From positions 1 through 30,696 of IMG/VR virus record IMGVR_UViG_3300023174_000477: a stretch of 30,696 bases of DNA. The stretch is one strand, 5' to 3'. Positions 28,955 to 30,696 of this stretch are shown here, piece by piece. The notes under the pieces are model-generated. The model was not told the origin of the DNA and made no database searches. It saw only the letters and a list, made by a program, of their open reading frames with translations. The stretch is from a virus. Within the stretch, counting starts at the first letter, position 1. Each line of letters opens with the position of its first letter. The position numbers were made by a program, and so were the translations under genes.

Positions 28955-29173
28955 TTATTTTACCCAATTTAAAAAATTTAAGCGTTCATTAATCCTTGCA
29001 AGCATTTCTTTATCACAAGTTACGGCTACGCCGTCCGCCATCAAATAAACGCCGTCCTTATCGCTTTTAACAAGCCTTCCAATGTTTAAAGAGCCAAAAA
29101 TACTTTCGCCAGTTAAAGTTGTAACGTGAATTCTTTTTTTAATTTCTTTTTGAGTTATGTTTTTTATTTTCAT
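28955..29173 (-). CDS. Small hypothetical protein, beta-barrel-like
   Basis: 72 residues: K-R-I-H-V-T-T-L-T-G-E-S-I-F-G-S-L-N-I-G, then G-V-Y-L-M-A-D-G-V-A-V-T. The strand spacing is reminiscent of Sm-like or SH3-like barrels, but no motif proves it. It is two bases after nothing recognisable and has a weak ribosome site. Function unknown. Confidence 0.45.
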   Translation of the reverse strand: MKIKNITQKEIKKRIHVTTLTGESIFGSLNIGRLVKSDKDGVYLMADGVAVTCDKEMLARINERLNFLNWVK

Positions 29174-29186
29174 AAATTTATTTTTA

Positions 29187-29531
29187 TTAAATTATTTCGA
29201 CATTTCTTTTATTTTCTATTAAACAACCTAGGGTTAAATGACCTTGCGGGCAATTATCATCTACATAAAAACAACCATTTTTAAAATAAACGATCCCTTC
29301 AAATGTTTTGTTGGAATAATCGAAATCAAACTTAATTTTGTCGTTCTCGTAAATTTCTTGGTTATTTTTATCAAACAACCCAGTAAATTGGGCTAATGTT
29401 TGACGATCTATAATTTCATTTTCCCCAGTAAAATAGTTGGCAATTCTATGTTCTCCACTTGGCAAAACAAAATATTGTCCATAAATTAAATTACCTTTAT
29501 TGCCAACGCCTCTAAATTTTATTTCTCTCAT
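29187..29531 (-). CDS. YopX-family protein
   Basis: 114 residues: R-E-I-K-F-R-G-V at the start and L-A-Q-F-T-G-L-F-D-K-N-N-Q-E-I-Y-E-N-D-K-I-K in the middle, the YopX signature. The C-terminus (L-G-C-L-I-E-N-K-R) is intact but differs from the classical ending. It is the second YopX in the window and diverged from the one at 22165-22536. Confidence 0.7.
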   Translation of the reverse strand: MREIKFRGVGNKGNLIYGQYFVLPSGEHRIANYFTGENEIIDRQTLAQFTGLFDKNNQEIYENDKIKFDFDYSNKTFEGIVYFKNGCFYVDDNCPQGHLTLGCLIENKRNVEII

Positions 29532-29535
29532 AAAT

Positions 29536-29796
29536 TTATTGATTATAAGTTAATTGAATAATTCTTTGAAATTGTTGTTGCTCTAGTTTTTTGTTAATCT
29601 TGCCCGCTTGCGCGTCTAAGCAAACTACAATCAACCAAAAGCAGCCCGCCGCAATTATCCCGACCAGAATTGAAGCTCTCAAAATTCCTGAATTATTTTC
29701 TAAATCAAAATTCTGATCCAGAACGCCAGCAAATCTTTTATCTTGTGCGCGGTTGAATTTTGCGGAGGCAATTAATTTTTTTATTTTATTTAGCAT
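29536..29796 (-). CDS. Membrane protein with one helix
   Basis: 86 residues: basic N-terminal half, then I-L-V-G-I-I-A-A-G-C-F-W-L-I-V-V-C-L (about 43-60) as membrane segment, then a charged tail rich in Gln. The ATG lies within the end of the upstream gene. Function unknown. Confidence 0.55.
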   Translation of the reverse strand: MLNKIKKLIASAKFNRAQDKRFAGVLDQNFDLENNSGILRASILVGIIAAGCFWLIVVCLDAQAGKINKKLEQQQFQRIIQLTYNQ

Positions 29797-29956
29797 TTGT
29801 TACCCCTTTTTTTTGATTGATTTTTCTTTGGTTTATAAAATTCTGCGATTCTTCAAAAAATCCATTGCTCAAATCATCGAGTTTATTAAAAATGTCGCCA
29901 ACACTGCGGCCTTCATCATCTTTTTCAATTTCAATTGTTTTAATTTGTTCTTTCAT
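29786..29956 (-). CDS. Small hypothetical protein
   Basis: 56 residues: acidic N-terminal half (E-I-E-K-D-D-E-G-R-S-V-G-D-I-F-N-K-L) and basic C-terminal half. AGGGG ribosome site. Its stop overlaps the next start by 11 bases. Confidence 0.55.
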   Translation of the reverse strand: MKEQIKTIEIEKDDEGRSVGDIFNKLDDLSNGFFEESQNFINQRKINQKKGVTNAK

Positions 29957-30075
29957 TTTTCCCCTGATTTAGTTATTAATATTTTCCCAATTCTTTTTAA
30001 TTTCTTTTTTTTATTTAGTCAATAATTATTTTCAATTCTTTTTAATTATTTTAAGAGCCGTGGTGAGGCTTTTTT
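29957..30075 (-). promoter_or_regulatory. AT-rich gap with direct repeats and a promoter-like box
   Basis: 119 bases without a gene. CAATTCTTTTTAATT occurs at 29988-30002 and again at 30033-30047, 45 bases apart. On the - strand TTGACT (30022-30017) followed 17 bases later by TAAAAA is a fair promoter for the genes to the left. AGCC/GGCT with eight T (about 30055-30074) looks like a + strand terminator, but nothing on + leads into it. Confidence 0.35.
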
Positions 30076-30696
30076 TTATTCTTGAGTTCCCGCTTTTAAA
30101 ATCTTACTTGCCGCGCCTAAAATTCTTTTAAAATTGCTTTCTTTTATTTCATCCCCTGCCAGCCAGTCTTTAATATAATTTCTTGAAAATTCTAAGCCCT
30201 CAAAAATTCCTAAGCTTGTTTTCACAATGTAGGCGGTGCCTTCCGCTTCCAATTCTTTAATGGAGCGTGGTAAAAGGGTTTCGCCGTGATTTAAAGTTTC
30301 GCCATCTTCTTCTTTGTGAAGCAAACAATGCGCCATCTCATGAATTGAAGTTTTAAAAAAATCACTGGCTAACGGGTTTATTGCTATCAAATTCTTATTT
30401 GGTTTCGCGTACCCTTGGCAATTGCCGTTAACCATTGCGAATTTTTCTACTTTAATTTCCAAAGCTGCCAAAGCCTTTTCTAAGTCAAAATTTGCAGGTA
30501 ATTCTTGTTTATAATCCGCGCCGCTTGTGTCTGAAAGCTTGAACCAATTTTTTTTCTTGATATAAAAAGTTTTGATCTTTGTTTCGTCTTCTTTATCTTT
30601 TAAAGAAACTGGTAGCATTAGTTCAATTGCTTTAGCTCCTTTTTTTACTTGCCGCCCTAAGCCTTGCCAGCCTTTGTAAGTGTTGATTGGCAAGGC
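30076..30696 (-). CDS. ArdC-like antirestriction/zincin protein (5' end outside window)
   Basis: At least 205 residues; the frame runs off the right edge, where A-L-P-I-N-T-Y-K-G-W-Q-G-L-G-R-Q-V-K-K-G matches the end of the N-terminal ssDNA-binding domain of ArdC-type proteins (so no start codon is seen). The second half has S-I-H-E-M-A-H-C-L-L-H (HExxH zincin site) and E-L-E-A-E-G-T-A-Y-I, the distal glutamate. ArdC-type proteins protect incoming DNA from host restriction; other members are maturation proteases. The role here is inferred from family. Confidence 0.65.
   Translation of the reverse strand, partial: ALPINTYKGWQGLGRQVKKGAKAIELMLPVSLKDKEDETKIKTFYIKKKNWFKLSDTSGADYKQELPANFDLEKALAALEIKVEKFAMVNGNCQGYAKPNKNLIAINPLASDFFKTSIHEMAHCLLHKEEDGETLNHGETLLPRSIKELEAEGTAYIVKTSLGIFEGLEFSRNYIKDWLAGDEIKESNFKRILGAASKILKAGTQE

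Noticed and set aside
30050-30075. + strand terminator before the right-end gene
   Set aside because: Stem of only four pairs and no + strand gene leading into it; kept only as a note within the gap entry.
1-30696. tRNA genes
   Set aside because: Regions with T-loop-like motifs were read on both strands; none had a full cloverleaf.

Overview
This window is part of a tailed-phage (or prophage) genome with low G+C content. Its virion genes resemble those of short-tailed, P22-like phages: ejection proteins, gp4-like and gp10-like connector and tail proteins, and tail fibres. The host is most likely Gram-negative, because the lysis region holds a peptidase-M15 endolysin and what looks like an overlapping inner/outer spanin pair. 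I saw no integrase, capsid, portal, terminase or polymerase gene, so lifestyle and exact host cannot be settled here. Both ends cut through genes.

Layout. Positions 1-13108 read on the + strand and form the late block: ejection proteins (1-4797), a tail fibre/spike and a small companion (4801-6510), connector/tail hub genes (6513-9170), a terminator followed by a promoter-like site (9154-9249), two more fibre or surface proteins (9254-11067), then holin-like, spanin-like and endolysin genes (11439-13108). From 13116 to the right edge everything reads on the - strand. This is the early/middle block of tightly packed small genes: a nuclease and recombination group (VRR-NUC, SSB-like, PD-(D/E)XK, Sak4-like ATPase), a replication group (DUF6291-type protein, loader-like protein, iteron-like array), many small unknown proteins, YopX- and DUF551-type accessory proteins, and an ArdC-like metalloprotein cut by the right edge. 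The two blocks converge at about 13.1 kb, next to a two-gene cassette bounded by 21-bp direct repeats.

The most unusual part is a set of long non-coding stretches inside the - strand block, where genes otherwise overlap or abut. Five of them (14560-14768, 15137-15243, 15660-16018, 26340-26872, 27135-27427) are full of hairpins. They show perfect long-range helices, a 9-nt loop-loop (kissing) complementarity, repeated GAAA/GTAA tetraloops that exist only on the - strand, and G.U pairs that work only on the - strand. I read them as structured RNAs that I cannot assign to a known class. Two paralogous small proteins resembling the Acb2/Tad1 cyclic-nucleotide sponge family (anti-CBASS/anti-Thoeris) each sit between two of these RNA regions. 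The arrangement RNA - acb2-like - RNA therefore occurs twice, 12 kb apart, and is the best candidate here for an undescribed system.

Other mosaic traces are an HNH endonuclease gene that seems to have landed in a yopX gene and taken over its 3' end, a 94-bp duplication ending in a 35-nt palindrome, a stub that shares its N-terminus with the nearby nuclease, and two repeat-built proteins. About ten genes under 60 codons were read directly from the sequence.
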